DNA of 64,000 nucleotides from Paraglaciecola mesophila (GCF_009906955.1 NZ_CP047656.1:2751001-2815000); one strand, 5' to 3'; numbered from the stretch's first letter, positions 8,363-17,628 are shown. Numbers and translations: made by a program. The notes: generated by a model from the sequence alone, not told the origin.

Positions 8363-9259
8363 ATGTTATCTGTAATGCGCGGGCTGCTTGTATTTCCGCT
8401 TCATCTTAGCCTTCAGCTCATTAATTTGTCTTTCTGGGCCATTCTTATTATTTGCTTAGGATTACTTAAGTTTCTACTACCATTTCCCCCTATTTCCCGT
8501 GCGTTAAATCCAATGTTAGATTTTATGCTTTGTGCCTTTGGTGTGATCAGCGTACGTCTTATTCGACTTTTTAACCCCGTAGAGTTTGATATTCAAATTG
8601 ACGGTGAATTGAGTAAAAAGCATTGGTATCTCATGATGCCAAACCACTTGAGTTGGCTAGATATCATTTTACTGGTCGATTTCGCGGCAGACAAAATTCC
8701 TGCACCTAAGTTTTTTCTTAAGAAGGAACTGATTTGGTTACCCTTTGTTGGTCTTGGGGCATGGGCCTTAGATATGCCGTTTATGCAAAGATATAGCCGT
8801 GAATTTATCGAGAAAAACCCACACTTAAAAGGTAAAGATATACAAACTACTAAGCGGTCATGTGAAAAGTTTAGAACCTGCCCCACTACTGTGATTAATT
8901 TCGTAGAAGGAAGCCGTTTTACCCCGCAAAAGCATCAATTACGTAACAGCCCATTCAGCCATTTACTGCCGCCAAAAGCCGGTGGCATCGCGTTTACGCT
9001 TGCTGCAATGGGCGAGCTTTTTACAGGCATTTTAGATGTTACCTTGATGTATCCTGACAATGCCAACAAGCCCATGCTTGATATGCTCGCGGGGCGTTTA
9101 GGTAGAGTCATTCTTCGTGCAAACGTCACCCCAGTGCAACCTGACATCATCGGTGACTATTTTAATGATGAAGGGTTTAAAACGGATTTTCAAAGCTGGT
9201 TAAACTCGCAATGGGCAAACAAAGACCTGCAAATAAAGCAGTTATCTGGAGGTAAATAA
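8363..9259 (+). CDS. YihG-like membrane 1-acyl-glycerophosphate acyltransferase, copy 2
   Basis: A 298-residue paralogue of the preceding protein and the closer match to E. coli YihG (WALDMPFMQRYSRE, FVEGSRFTPQKHQ). Two N-terminal membrane helices (about residues 8-45) precede NHLSWLD, the catalytic His-x4-Asp, and PKAGGIAF. It is expected to acylate the sn-2 position of lysophosphatidic acid or a related lysolipid at the inner membrane. ATG 8363 follows the upstream stop by 2 bp with GGAGCGG before it. The downstream channel gene begins immediately after its stop. Confidence 0.85.
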   Translation: MLSVMRGLLVFPLHLSLQLINLSFWAILIICLGLLKFLLPFPPISRALNPMLDFMLCAFGVISVRLIRLFNPVEFDIQIDGELSKKHWYLMMPNHLSWLDIILLVDFAADKIPAPKFFLKKELIWLPFVGLGAWALDMPFMQRYSREFIEKNPHLKGKDIQTTKRSCEKFRTCPTTVINFVEGSRFTPQKHQLRNSPFSHLLPPKAGGIAFTLAAMGELFTGILDVTLMYPDNANKPMLDMLAGRLGRVILRANVTPVQPDIIGDYFNDEGFKTDFQSWLNSQWANKDLQIKQLSGGK

Positions 9260-10504
9260 GTGGAAAAAAGCGCTCAATTAAGTGGGTATATTATTCAAGG
9301 TTATCAGCACCTTGGGCTCGCTGTAAGTAACGATGGTGCTATTTTTGCGATTACTGCGGTAACACTATTACTGTGTTTAGCCTGGCTCAGTTTCCGTTTA
9401 GTTCGCGTACTGTTAACAGGCCGTTTAACGCGGCTGATTTTCAATAGTAAAAACACCATAGACGACGAACTGCATGAGCATGGTGTGTTCAGACGTATTG
9501 GTCATATTGTGCCTGCCATGGTGATTTATCTATGTAGCAATATGTTAGTCGAAGATCCTATCCTGTACGCCGCGCTACAAAAAATCGCCATCATTTATAT
9601 GCTAGTGGCTGCGGTTGCTGCGAGTAGCGCCCTGCTCAACACAGTTGAAGACATATATAACGCATCAGAGCTGGCTAAACGTGCACCTGTTACCGGTTTT
9701 ATTCAAGTAGGTAAACTGTTCGTTGTAATAGTGGCAGGTCTGCTTATCATCTCGAATTTACTCGATAAATCGCCGCTGCTTTTACTCTCTGGGTTGGGCG
9801 CAGTCACTGCGATTCTTTTATTGTTATTCAAAGATACAATTCTTGGTTTTGTCGCGGGTATTCAGATTGCCGCTAATCGCATGGTGAATACGGGAGACTG
9901 GGTAGAGCTGCCTAGATATGGTGCCGATGGCACGGTACTTCAGGTTGGTTTAACGACAGTGAAAGTACAAAACTGGGATAAAACCATTTCCACCGTGCCA
10001 ACATACAGCTTGATAAGCGACTCCATGAAAAACTGGCGCGGCATGTCTGAGTCTGCGGGGCGACGCATTAAACGCTCAATATACATTGATGTAAACAGCA
10101 TTAGGTTCTGCGATCAAGAAATGCTCGACGACTTTCGAAAAATTCGTTTTATAAATCAGTATATAGAAAAGAAGCGTGCAGAATTAGATGCTTATCATCT
10201 TGAGCAGAAGATCGATATTCAAGATTTGCTAAATAGTCGGCGTTTAACAAATATAGGTACATTACGCGCTTATTTAGTTTCTTACTTGCGTCATCATCCC
10301 AGTGTTAACCAAGATATGACCCTAATGGTAAGGCAATTACCACCTACTGAGTTGGGATTACCGTTAGAAATCTACTGCTTTAGTGCCAACAAAGATTGGA
10401 TCGCTTACGAAGGGATTCAGGGGGACATATTTGATCATGCACTGGCCATGTTGCCAGTTTTCGGATTGCGGGCCTATCAACGTATCAGTGACAGGCCTCA
10501 CTAA
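9260..10504 (+). CDS. YbdG-like mechanosensitive channel (MscS family)
   Basis: A 414-residue small-conductance mechanosensitive channel of the YbdG/MscM branch. About five N-terminal helices lead to the pore-lining helix (LLLLSGLGAVTAILLLLFKDTILGF, near residues 170-195), then the MscS beta domain with ANRMVNTGDWVEL, VGLTTVKVQNWD and PTYSLISDSMKNWRGM. It opens on membrane tension to release solutes in hypo-osmotic shock. It starts at GTG 9260 directly after the upstream stop, with GGAGG about 8 bases before. Co-transcription with two lipid acyltransferases suggests a shared role in membrane mechanics. Confidence 0.9.
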   Translation: MEKSAQLSGYIIQGYQHLGLAVSNDGAIFAITAVTLLLCLAWLSFRLVRVLLTGRLTRLIFNSKNTIDDELHEHGVFRRIGHIVPAMVIYLCSNMLVEDPILYAALQKIAIIYMLVAAVAASSALLNTVEDIYNASELAKRAPVTGFIQVGKLFVVIVAGLLIISNLLDKSPLLLLSGLGAVTAILLLLFKDTILGFVAGIQIAANRMVNTGDWVELPRYGADGTVLQVGLTTVKVQNWDKTISTVPTYSLISDSMKNWRGMSESAGRRIKRSIYIDVNSIRFCDQEMLDDFRKIRFINQYIEKKRAELDAYHLEQKIDIQDLLNSRRLTNIGTLRAYLVSYLRHHPSVNQDMTLMVRQLPPTELGLPLEIYCFSANKDWIAYEGIQGDIFDHALAMLPVFGLRAYQRISDRPH

Positions 10505-10551
10505 TCCTAGGTAGCTATCATAATCGAAAGTATACCTTTGACTGTTGACAG

Positions 10552-10752
10552 TTAGCCTACGGTCAATGCGTATACGAATAACAAGAATAACACTACACCA
10601 GAGACACCGAAAAAGCCGTACTCAACACGGGATTTCATTACATCTTCCTGTTGTACAGGTTGAGCAATAAAACCCATGATAATACTGGTAACACCCAATA
10701 CAAACGCCACTAAACCAAAACCAAACAAGATTGCATCAGTCCAATTACCCAT
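10552..10752 (-). CDS. Small two-helix membrane protein
   Basis: A 66-residue protein with two hydrophobic helices (about residues 8-30 and 46-64) joined by a polar linker containing QPVQQEDVMKSR. ATG 10752 has GAGGAAGAG upstream, a strong ribosome site. It is convergent with the YbdG-like gene 47 bp away. No family is recognised; it resembles the small inner-membrane proteins common in marine gammaproteobacteria. Function unknown. Confidence 0.7.
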   Translation of the reverse strand: MGNWTDAILFGFGLVAFVLGVTSIIMGFIAQPVQQEDVMKSRVEYGFFGVSGVVLFLLFVYALTVG

Positions 10753-10878
10753 TACTCTTCCTCAACATCAAAAAATCAATCTAAAAGCCCACAAAAATAG
10801 TGGCGGAATTATATACCAAATTAATCCAGAAAACATAGGCTGGTGAAAATGCCTAACTATTAGCTTTTTTGCTAAATA

Positions 10879-10903
10879 AGCGTACTAAAAAGCAAAGTAC
10901 GCT
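10879..10903. repeat. Inverted repeat in the 10753-11033 spacer
   Basis: A perfect 8-bp inverted repeat AGCGTACT / AGTACGCT with a 9-base loop. There is no T run, so it is not an obvious terminator; it lies between two divergent promoters. The rest of this 281-bp spacer shows nothing else I can name. Confidence 0.4.
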
Positions 10904-11033
10904 CCCTACAAAAATCATAACTCATTGTATTTATAGATTTTTTAATCTTGGCCTAGGCTTTGCTCTATCCTATAAAAGAACGATTCATCTCGTCAGATGA
11001 CAAAACAAAATTGAACTTAAAAGGAAAAAGGTT

Positions 11034-11813
11034 ATGCATAAACTTATATTTTGTACCGCCCTACTCTTTAGCAGCATGGCTGTCTCCGCCGAACAACAGT
11101 GTGATGTGGAATTTGATGGTGTCATGCAGCTAGAAGACCAAGTGTTGACGCTAACCACTACACAAGATGACAAAATTGTTATCAATCAAAGTAAACAGCT
11201 TTGGGTAAACGGCACAAAAACACAACTTAACGTTAACCAACAAGCACGCCTAGACGAGTTCTATAACAGTATCCACTCAGTAGTCCCTATGGCTGCTAAT
11301 ATCGCTTCTGACGCAATTGAATTGGCACGTTATGCTTTGCATGAAACCTTTACTCAGCTACTGGGAGAAAACAATTCGGTTGTCGATGACATTAGCGCGC
11401 AGTTAGGTGAGCTAAAACGTGAGCTTGACCGCAGCTTTTACAGTGATGATGGCTCAATAAACTTAAACTCGGCTCATTTCGAAGACGGCGAATTTTTAAG
11501 TGGAGGTTTTGAGCAAAAGTTCGAGCAAGCCATAGAAACCATTGTCGCCCATTCTATAGGGCAAATAATGATCGCCATCGGCAGCGAACTCATATTCAGT
11601 GACGGGGATGTGGATGATTTTGAACAACGCATGGAAACCTTTGCTGCAAACATTGAACAAAAGTTCGAGCATCAAGGTGAAGCCTTAGAAGCGCGAGCCG
11701 AAGTACTTTGCGCCAGTTTAGCCAACATAGATCGTTTGGAAGAAAAACTGCAAAATGAAGTACCGCAACTTGCGAACATGGACGTACTTCAGGTAAAACA
11801 CTACGCAATGTAA
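11034..11813 (+). CDS. YggN-family periplasmic protein (DUF2884)
   Basis: A 259-residue protein with a signal peptide (MHKLIFCTALLFSSMAVSA, cleavage near residue 19), then a compact beta region with one cysteine, a long helical middle containing REL-type heptads, and a second cysteine near the end (EVLCASLANIDRLE). The layout matches the YggN/DUF2884 family of periplasmic proteins of unknown function. AAGGAAAAAGG precedes ATG 11034. It is followed 34 bp later by an NAD-binding protein gene, probably the same transcript. Confidence 0.8.
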   Translation: MHKLIFCTALLFSSMAVSAEQQCDVEFDGVMQLEDQVLTLTTTQDDKIVINQSKQLWVNGTKTQLNVNQQARLDEFYNSIHSVVPMAANIASDAIELARYALHETFTQLLGENNSVVDDISAQLGELKRELDRSFYSDDGSINLNSAHFEDGEFLSGGFEQKFEQAIETIVAHSIGQIMIAIGSELIFSDGDVDDFEQRMETFAANIEQKFEHQGEALEARAEVLCASLANIDRLEEKLQNEVPQLANMDVLQVKHYAM

Positions 11814-11847
11814 TTATATCAAGTCCACTTATTCTGTTAAGCCAACT

Positions 11848-12705
11848 ATGAAAATAACTATTTTTGGTGGAGGCTGGTTAGGCCAGCCCCTCGCCACTCG
11901 ATTAAGCAGCAACGAATTCAGAGAAAAAAACGAAGGCGCCTCTGTTGAGGTAAAAGTCACCTCTCGCAGTGAACAGCGGCTCAACAGCCTCAGAAATGAC
12001 GGTATTAATGCCCTGCCATTTACGCTTGGCCAATCCCTCGCTGAACATGTTAATAAAGTAACCTTATTGGATAACGATCTAGTTATTATTAATATTCCGC
12101 CTGGGCGCAAAAATTTAGCGAAGAACCCACAAGCCAGCGCTGAGTTTGTTCGCAATATGTGCGAACTTATTCAGCGTACAAGCATTGAACATAAAGCGAA
12201 AATCGTCTTTATCAGCACAAGTGCGGTGTACGGTAGTGTCCAGGGGGAAATCACCGAACTGAGCCCCTTAAACCCTGCCACAGAGTCAGCTCGCGCGCAC
12301 CAAGCTATAGAAAAATATATATGCCACAATATTCCTCAAACAGCCTGTATTTTACGTCTCGCTGGGCTTGTTGGCGCTGATCGACATCCCGGCAAGTTTT
12401 TAGCAGGCAAACAAGGTTTGGCTGCAGGCAGTCAAAAAATTAATTTGGTCCACCAGCGGGATGTTATAAACGCAATTGAAAAGATAATACTAAATGATGC
12501 GTGGGGGGAAACGTTGCTGTTATCGTCAACTGAACACCCCACTCGAAAAGCCTATTATAGTTGGGCGGCAAAGCAGCTTAACTTAACGCCGCCGACGTTT
12601 TCTGCTGAAGAGCAAGAGCAGCCAGGCAAACACCTTAATCCTGCGTACACCTTGAGAAAGCTCAGTCTGTCTCTCGCATACCCAAGTCCTTACGATATGC
12701 TATGA
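11848..12705 (+). CDS. YeeZ-like NAD(P)-binding sugar-epimerase-family protein
   Basis: A 285-residue atypical extended SDR. The N-terminus has the Rossmann motif ITIFGGGWLGQPLA; FISTSAVYG near residue 130 contains the Tyr-bearing segment, followed by a diverged active-site region and VVNAIE-like contacts. This is the YeeZ/SDR-e family that usually lacks the complete Tyr-x3-Lys site, so catalysis is uncertain. ATG 11848 is 34 bp after the YggN gene. Its 3' end is followed by a small hairpin and then the 279-bp palindromic element. Confidence 0.75.
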   Translation: MKITIFGGGWLGQPLATRLSSNEFREKNEGASVEVKVTSRSEQRLNSLRNDGINALPFTLGQSLAEHVNKVTLLDNDLVIINIPPGRKNLAKNPQASAEFVRNMCELIQRTSIEHKAKIVFISTSAVYGSVQGEITELSPLNPATESARAHQAIEKYICHNIPQTACILRLAGLVGADRHPGKFLAGKQGLAAGSQKINLVHQRDVINAIEKIILNDAWGETLLLSSTEHPTRKAYYSWAAKQLNLTPPTFSAEEQEQPGKHLNPAYTLRKLSLSLAYPSPYDML

Positions 12706-12710
12706 CATTC

Positions 12711-12730
12711 GTAAATGTACGAATGTTGCA
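12711..12730 (+). terminator. Hairpin after the YeeZ-like gene
   Basis: An 8-bp stem CATTCGTA / TACGAATG with a 4-base loop just past the stop codon. Little T run follows, so termination is uncertain. Confidence 0.4.
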
Positions 12731-12737
12731 GCCTTTA

Positions 12738-13016
12738 ATACCAATTCCACTAAATAATTAACCACTCAGCGAAAATTTAAAAGGGCTTAATCAAGGCGCT
12801 TAAATGATAGCTCTTTATTAAAAACTAACCTGTGCTCTTTCGAGTTTGAGCAACACCGAGTAAGTCCTTTTAAAATTCGCCCGAAGGGAATTCCCCAGCG
12901 GGTTTTGCACTGCGTTCTCGGTATTTGAAAGGGAACAACCATTACTGCACACCGACGTCTTGTTCAAAACCCGCTGGATGAATTCTGAGAGGCCAATTAT
13001 TTAATGGAATTGGTAT
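12738..13016. mobile_element. MITE-like palindromic intergenic element (279 bp)
   Basis: Outer arms 12738-12759 and 12995-13016 are inverted repeats with one mismatch over 22 bp, starting ATACCAATTCC. Inside are two further inverted pairs: 12769-12789 with 12861-12881, and 12895-12906 (CCAGCGGGTTTT) with 12966-12977. The element carries no credible gene and lies exactly between two convergent genes. Terminal inverted repeats, small size and intergenic placement fit a non-autonomous transposable or palindromic repeat element. No clear target duplication is visible, and no second copy was noticed in this window. Confidence 0.6.
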
Positions 13017-13020
13017 AAAT

Positions 13021-13045
13021 AGCCAAATACAGTGCGTATTTGGCT
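13021..13045 (-). terminator. Terminator of the NSS transporter gene
   Basis: A perfect 10-bp stem AGCCAAATAC / GTATTTGGCT with a 5-base loop, 7 bp past the stop of the minus-strand transporter. It abuts the palindromic element. On the minus strand it is followed by ATTTAT. Confidence 0.65.
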
Positions 13046-13052
13046 CTGTAAG

Positions 13053-14474
13053 TTAGCCTATTAAAGCTTGCCCAAAATACTTCAGCGCCACCGTATTAAT
13101 AAACACCAAGAATAGAATAACCGGAATGAAGGTGCCTAAGGAAAAGTTAACATATCTCTCAAACCAGCTGTTGGCAAACTTCGGCGAACCTAAATCCAGT
13201 TCAGTGTTCAGGTTGCTCTTCTTCCAACGATAAATAACAAACAAACACACCAGAAGGCCGTTAAAGGGTAAAATCGTATCGTAGAATACGTCGATAATGA
13301 CATCAAATACTGACTTTGTTTGGCCTGCGTAACTGAGAAACTCTGTAAAGAAAGTAGAAATACCAAAAGACGTCGCTGCCGCAATTGACATCACCACCAG
13401 CAGTCCTCCTAATATCGCCAAAGATTTCTTACGGCTATAACCTTTATCTTCCATTAACGCGGAAACGGGTACTTCAAAAATTGACACCAAAGAGGTGATC
13501 GCAGCAAAAAACACCAACAAAAAGAACAAACTCGCCACAATACTCGCGCCTGTGTAGCCAATAGTGGCTTGTAGAGCCAAGAAAATCTTAGGCAAGAAGG
13601 TAAAAATCATCCCTACAGATGAATCACTTAGGCTTTCAGTATTGGTATTCGGATTGAATGAAAACACCGCAGGCAAAATTAACAGACCGGCAATAAAAGC
13701 AACGGCGGTGTCCATCAACCCTACTAGTTTGGCTGAGCCAGGTACGTCAGCGTGCTTGTCGAGATATGAGCCATACGTCAGCATAATCCCCATACCCAGA
13801 GATAACGAAAAGAATGCTTGAGATAAGGCGGCGCTTACTACAGCAGCGTCAATTTTGGTAAAATCTGGGATAAGATAATATTTTACCCCTTCAAATGCGT
13901 TATCTAGAGTAAGTACAAAAATAACCAAGCCGATTAGCATGACAAAGAGCGTTGGCATCATCAGTTTAGCGGCTTTTTCAATGCCCTGTTTCACCCCACC
14001 TTGTAAGATCATATACACGATGATCAGTACGCCTATCATGTAGTAAAACAGTTCGTAACCATTTATAAATATCCCAAATGTACTGGGGTCAGCCAACACA
14101 TCAAGGTTACCTAATATACATTGCACTAAGTAGCCGAAAATCCACACGGTAAGCACCAGATAGAAAATGGCGATCATAAAAGGCGTAATAGTGGCCAACC
14201 AGCCCGCTATTTTCCAATGGCGTTGACCACCGGATAAGTCATTATAAGCACCGAGCGGATCCTTACGACTTGCTCGACCAACCGACATTTCGGCTAACAT
14301 CACGGGTAAACAAACGAAGGCAACGAAAATGGCATACATCAGCAAGAAAGCACCGCCACCATTTTTTGTTGCAGCAACCGGAAAACCAACCATATTTCCG
14401 ATACCCACAGCTGAACCAGCAGCGGCGAGTATAAAACCTAAACGAGAGCCAAACTGTTCGCGAGGTGCGCCCAT
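13053..14474 (-). CDS. Sodium-dependent amino-acid transporter (NSS/SNF family)
   Basis: A 473-residue LeuT-fold symporter with 11-12 membrane helices. Helix 1 holds the hallmark FILAAAGSAVGIGNMVGFP, whose unwound Gly segment binds Na+ and substrate, followed by GGGAFLLMY. Helix 6 region SLSLGMGIMLTYGSY matches the substrate-binding break. Family members import amino acids or related amines with sodium, in keeping with a marine habit. The start is ATG 14474. It is monocistronic, with a 10-bp-stem hairpin downstream. The exact substrate cannot be read from sequence. Confidence 0.9.
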   Translation of the reverse strand: MGAPREQFGSRLGFILAAAGSAVGIGNMVGFPVAATKNGGGAFLLMYAIFVAFVCLPVMLAEMSVGRASRKDPLGAYNDLSGGQRHWKIAGWLATITPFMIAIFYLVLTVWIFGYLVQCILGNLDVLADPSTFGIFINGYELFYYMIGVLIIVYMILQGGVKQGIEKAAKLMMPTLFVMLIGLVIFVLTLDNAFEGVKYYLIPDFTKIDAAVVSAALSQAFFSLSLGMGIMLTYGSYLDKHADVPGSAKLVGLMDTAVAFIAGLLILPAVFSFNPNTNTESLSDSSVGMIFTFLPKIFLALQATIGYTGASIVASLFFLLVFFAAITSLVSIFEVPVSALMEDKGYSRKKSLAILGGLLVVMSIAAATSFGISTFFTEFLSYAGQTKSVFDVIIDVFYDTILPFNGLLVCLFVIYRWKKSNLNTELDLGSPKFANSWFERYVNFSLGTFIPVILFLVFINTVALKYFGQALIG

Positions 14475-14614
14475 AAAGACATCCTTTATTGTTGTTATCT
14501 ATTTTTATAATAATAAACGGATGTTAACAGCAGATAATTAAAAAGTCTTCGCTCAGATGTATTCGCACAATAGCTGACATGTACAAAATATTTACAAGTT
14601 GTAAATCAAGAAGA

Positions 14615-15376
14615 TTACCAAGGGATCTCTTTGCCGTCCCAATCTATAAAGTATGGGCCTTTCTCCGCTTGAACCTTGTTTAGCTGCATGAGTAGGCGAC
14701 TAACACTGAATTCACAGGTGAATAACTTCTCTGGTTTTACATTATTCTGGAAAGGTTTTGATAGCGCAGTGTCGACTGTGCCTGGGTGATAACACACCAA
14801 GGTCACGTTTTTAGCGCGCCTTTGGTATTCAACTTGTGCGGTTTTAATCAGCATATTAAGCGCCGCTTTGCTCGCACGATAACCGTACCAACCACCCAAA
14901 CGGTTATCTTCAATACTGCCCACTCTTGCGCTTAAAAAACTAACATCAGACGACAACGGGCCTTGCACCAAAGGTAACAAATAGCGCAGCCAAAGTGCAG
15001 GTATGACAGTATTGGTGTCAAAATACGCGCTAAGCATATCTGCTGAAAGTTCTTCTAAGCGTTTCTCAGGGTGTAATTTCACTCCGTCGGCGCTTGAGCC
15101 ATGCAATACGCCGCTACAACATATCACCCGGGTAAACTGCCCCGTATTTTCAAGCTCTTGGCAAAACGATTTGACTAACTGCTCTTTACTATAATCGAGC
15201 TCTACGAGCTTGGCACCTGATATAAATTTTGAAATATCCGCTACTGGCTTATGCTTAATGTGACGAGACACGCCAATCACTGTTTTATGTTGACCGGTGG
15301 CTAGCAACTGCCTAAACACTTCGCGACCTAACCCGCCTGACACACCAATGACCAGCGCATTGCCTTGAACCGTCAT
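14615..15376 (-). CDS. Short-chain dehydrogenase/reductase (C-factor-like)
   Basis: A 253-residue classical SDR. The glycine-rich cofactor loop ALVIGVSGGLGREVF is at residues 7-21, and the catalytic Tyr-x3-Lys is in WYGYRASKAAL near residue 155, with a preceding Ser in VSFLSARVGS; then CYHPGTVDT follows. It resembles C-factor/CsgA-like cytosolic SDRs. ATG 15376 overlaps the stop of the DUF393 gene by 4 bp (ATGA), so the pair is translationally coupled. Substrate unknown. Confidence 0.82.
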   Translation of the reverse strand: MTVQGNALVIGVSGGLGREVFRQLLATGQHKTVIGVSRHIKHKPVADISKFISGAKLVELDYSKEQLVKSFCQELENTGQFTRVICCSGVLHGSSADGVKLHPEKRLEELSADMLSAYFDTNTVIPALWLRYLLPLVQGPLSSDVSFLSARVGSIEDNRLGGWYGYRASKAALNMLIKTAQVEYQRRAKNVTLVCYHPGTVDTALSKPFQNNVKPEKLFTCEFSVSRLLMQLNKVQAEKGPYFIDWDGKEIPW

Positions 15377-15783
15377 AGGTGACGACTCTTATCTTTCTCC
15401 GATGGTACAAAGCACGTTGTACACCGTTTCTGTCCTGTGAGTAAATACGAAATAGTGTAGCGATTACGCGCAAAGAATGCGTAAAGCCCATCAGCAAACC
15501 AGCGTATAACTGGCCAGCGCAACCAGCTATAGAGCCATCCTTTGCCCACTGTTTCCCAAGCGAGGTAAGTTGCGTCTAAGCCGGTAACTAACTCTCCATT
15601 CTCTTTTTGCACGTGAATACGCGCATTAAGGGCATCCCAGCTCAGGGCTGGATATTGTTGGGTAAAATTTGTCATTTGGATATCAATAAACTGAATAAAC
15701 TGCTCAGTGTCATATGCCTTTAGCTTTTTCATTTCAGCCGTGCACAGGGGACAAAATCCGTCATAAAATATCTTTATTGTCAT
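15373..15783 (-). CDS. DUF393 (YuxK-like) thiol-disulfide oxidoreductase-like protein
   Basis: A 136-residue small protein with the DUF393 signature at the very start: IFYDGFCPLCTAEM, a thioredoxin-like Cys-x2-Cys preceded by the conserved Asp-Gly. A second Cys pair lies near the C-terminus (KRCTTC). An upstream extension to 15885 is open but M35 (15783) is preferred because AGGTAGGA precedes it and the family motif starts a few residues later. It is upstream of and overlapping an SDR gene. Likely a cytoplasmic redox protein; partner unknown. Confidence 0.82.
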   Translation of the reverse strand: MTIKIFYDGFCPLCTAEMKKLKAYDTEQFIQFIDIQMTNFTQQYPALSWDALNARIHVQKENGELVTGLDATYLAWETVGKGWLYSWLRWPVIRWFADGLYAFFARNRYTISYLLTGQKRCTTCFVPSEKDKSRHL

Positions 15784-15916
15784 TCCTACCTCTGCGGGTG
15801 AGACCGTGTAATAGAAGTTGTTACGTCTACAAAGAAAAAATAGTTTACTCATCAGCCTTGAACCCACTGAACAACGTAACCACATTAAAGGTTTACCAAT
15901 TTAAGTGAGATAAGTC

Positions 15917-16459
15917 ATGGCAAATATTCAACAAGCTACTTTAGGCGGCGGCTGTTTTTGGTGTTTAGAATCAGCATTTAACACAGTAGATGGCGTCGAA
16001 CTAGCCGTCAGTGCCTATGCCGGTGGCCAAACTCAAGATCCAACTTATGAATCGGTTTGTAGTGGTCAAACTGGCCACGCTGAAGTAGTTAGAGTCAATT
16101 TTGATGCTGACAAATTAAGCTACAGAGAGGTGTTAGAAATTTTCTTTGCTCTACATAACCCCACACAATTAAACCGACAAGGCAATGATGTGGGCACTCA
16201 ATATCGCAGTGCCATTTTTTATCATGATGAGCATCAAAAAGCGGCCGCAGAGGAAATAATACAAGAAATAAGCGACGAGAAAATCTGGCCCGATCCTGTG
16301 GTAACAGAAGTCACTGAGCTAAACAACTACTTTCAAGCTGAGGATTATCACCAAGATTATTTTAGCAATAATCCGCAAAATCAATATTGCAATATGGTCG
16401 TTGCGCCCAAACTGGCCAAGTTTAAAAAAACCTTCGCCAGCCGTTTAAAAAGCATTTAA
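15917..16459 (+). CDS. msrA: Peptide-methionine (S)-S-oxide reductase MsrA
   Basis: Reduces the S form of methionine sulfoxide in oxidised proteins. The catalytic cysteine is in GGGCFWCLESAF at residues 10-21, followed by SAYAGGQTQDPTYE, GHAEVVRV and the substrate pocket GNDVGTQYRSAIFY. The 180-residue length is normal for single-domain cytosolic MsrA. The start is ATG 15917. The gene is convergent with, and overlaps by 4 bp, the lipoprotein gene on the other strand. Confidence 0.96.
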   Translation: MANIQQATLGGGCFWCLESAFNTVDGVELAVSAYAGGQTQDPTYESVCSGQTGHAEVVRVNFDADKLSYREVLEIFFALHNPTQLNRQGNDVGTQYRSAIFYHDEHQKAAAEEIIQEISDEKIWPDPVVTEVTELNNYFQAEDYHQDYFSNNPQNQYCNMVVAPKLAKFKKTFASRLKSI

Positions 16460-17628
16460 CGCTCGTTACCCCCTAAGGTAAACCACGCGTCTTGAATGGG
16501 TAAGTCAAATAACAAAGGCGCCATTTTTTCGTATTTGGCGCGATTTTGTTCACAGCTAATATTATTTAAGTACACTTTCTTCCAAGGGTCGTTCACCATC
16601 CACAAAGTGTCATCAATAATGGTTAACCCTTCAATCGAAGCGTTATCCATTGGCTCCCAGGCGGAACATATATCATCAGGCTCATTCACTGAGGCATAAA
16701 AGCCGAGATTTATAATTAGCGTTTCATGTTGACCCGTAACGTCAATCAGCCAGAGTTTTTCATCATTCCTAGCTGCGGCGAACAAGTATTCATGTCCATC
16801 ACGCTCATATAATTCTAAGGCATTAATGGGATGATTACCGTGCTTAAAAGCCGGCAATTTCACTTTGCTATCTTCAACTACAATAAACCTATCGTGCAGC
16901 CAAGTATCTTGATTGAGAGTAGTGGTAAAAATACGCGCTCTATCTTGTGCGTCTCTTTCTAGAGCAAAATACAATCGCCCATCTTGGCTTAGGGCTAATC
17001 CTTCAATCCCGTCATTTGGATAATTCCCTAGATTAAACGAAGGTGAAAACTTTAATGGCCGTGCATGGGTCATAAGAACAGAATTATCTTTTTGTACTTC
17101 AAGGCGAATGAGTACGAACGGGTAATCCACCGAGCCAGACTGACCATATTGATTAACACAGCTTTCACTCAGCCCCTTATAACTGCTGGCATCTTCTGTA
17201 ATCGTCAGAAATACCCCTGGCTCATCAGGAACGGCTACCAACGCCTCTAAATCAGGATTACCTTGTATATAGCCCGCAAAACAGCTGTCTTTAAGACTAT
17301 CATTTAACGACAGCATCATCTTCTTATCTGAGAGCTTAGCAGTGTCCGGGGATATTAGGTGAAGCTGCATGCGCTGGGAAACATCGGCGCTTCTGTCACT
17401 TATTGAAACAAGTTTATCATTCCATACAGTTAAGCCTGAAGTTTGCGGATCAATCATCACATCACCATTTGGTTCAGTGATCCACCGGCCTTTCAACATC
17501 ATGGTTCCGTCAGCAATTTCGGTATTTTTATCCAATTCAACTGGCGCTACATCAGCCGCCTGCTGCACTTTTCCACAGCCCAACAATGCCGTCGCAATCA
17601 GTCCCAACACCAAATATTTATGCTTCAT
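16456..17628 (-). CDS. Predicted lipoprotein, beta-propeller/esterase-like phytase type
   Basis: A 390-residue exported lipoprotein: the signal sequence ends in ATALLGCGK, a lipobox with Cys18. The mature part is rich in beta-strand blade-like segments (VWNDKLVSISDRS, GIEGLALSQDGRLYFALERD, ALELYERDGHEYLFAAARND, SIEGLTIIDDTLWMVND), resembling the esterase-like-phytase or SdiA-regulated propeller families. An enzymatic role is not established. The +2 residue after Cys is Gly, compatible with outer-membrane sorting. It starts at ATG 17628 and overlaps the 3' end of msrA by 4 bp. Confidence 0.65.
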   Translation of the reverse strand: MKHKYLVLGLIATALLGCGKVQQAADVAPVELDKNTEIADGTMMLKGRWITEPNGDVMIDPQTSGLTVWNDKLVSISDRSADVSQRMQLHLISPDTAKLSDKKMMLSLNDSLKDSCFAGYIQGNPDLEALVAVPDEPGVFLTITEDASSYKGLSESCVNQYGQSGSVDYPFVLIRLEVQKDNSVLMTHARPLKFSPSFNLGNYPNDGIEGLALSQDGRLYFALERDAQDRARIFTTTLNQDTWLHDRFIVVEDSKVKLPAFKHGNHPINALELYERDGHEYLFAAARNDEKLWLIDVTGQHETLIINLGFYASVNEPDDICSAWEPMDNASIEGLTIIDDTLWMVNDPWKKVYLNNISCEQNRAKYEKMAPLLFDLPIQDAWFTLGGNER

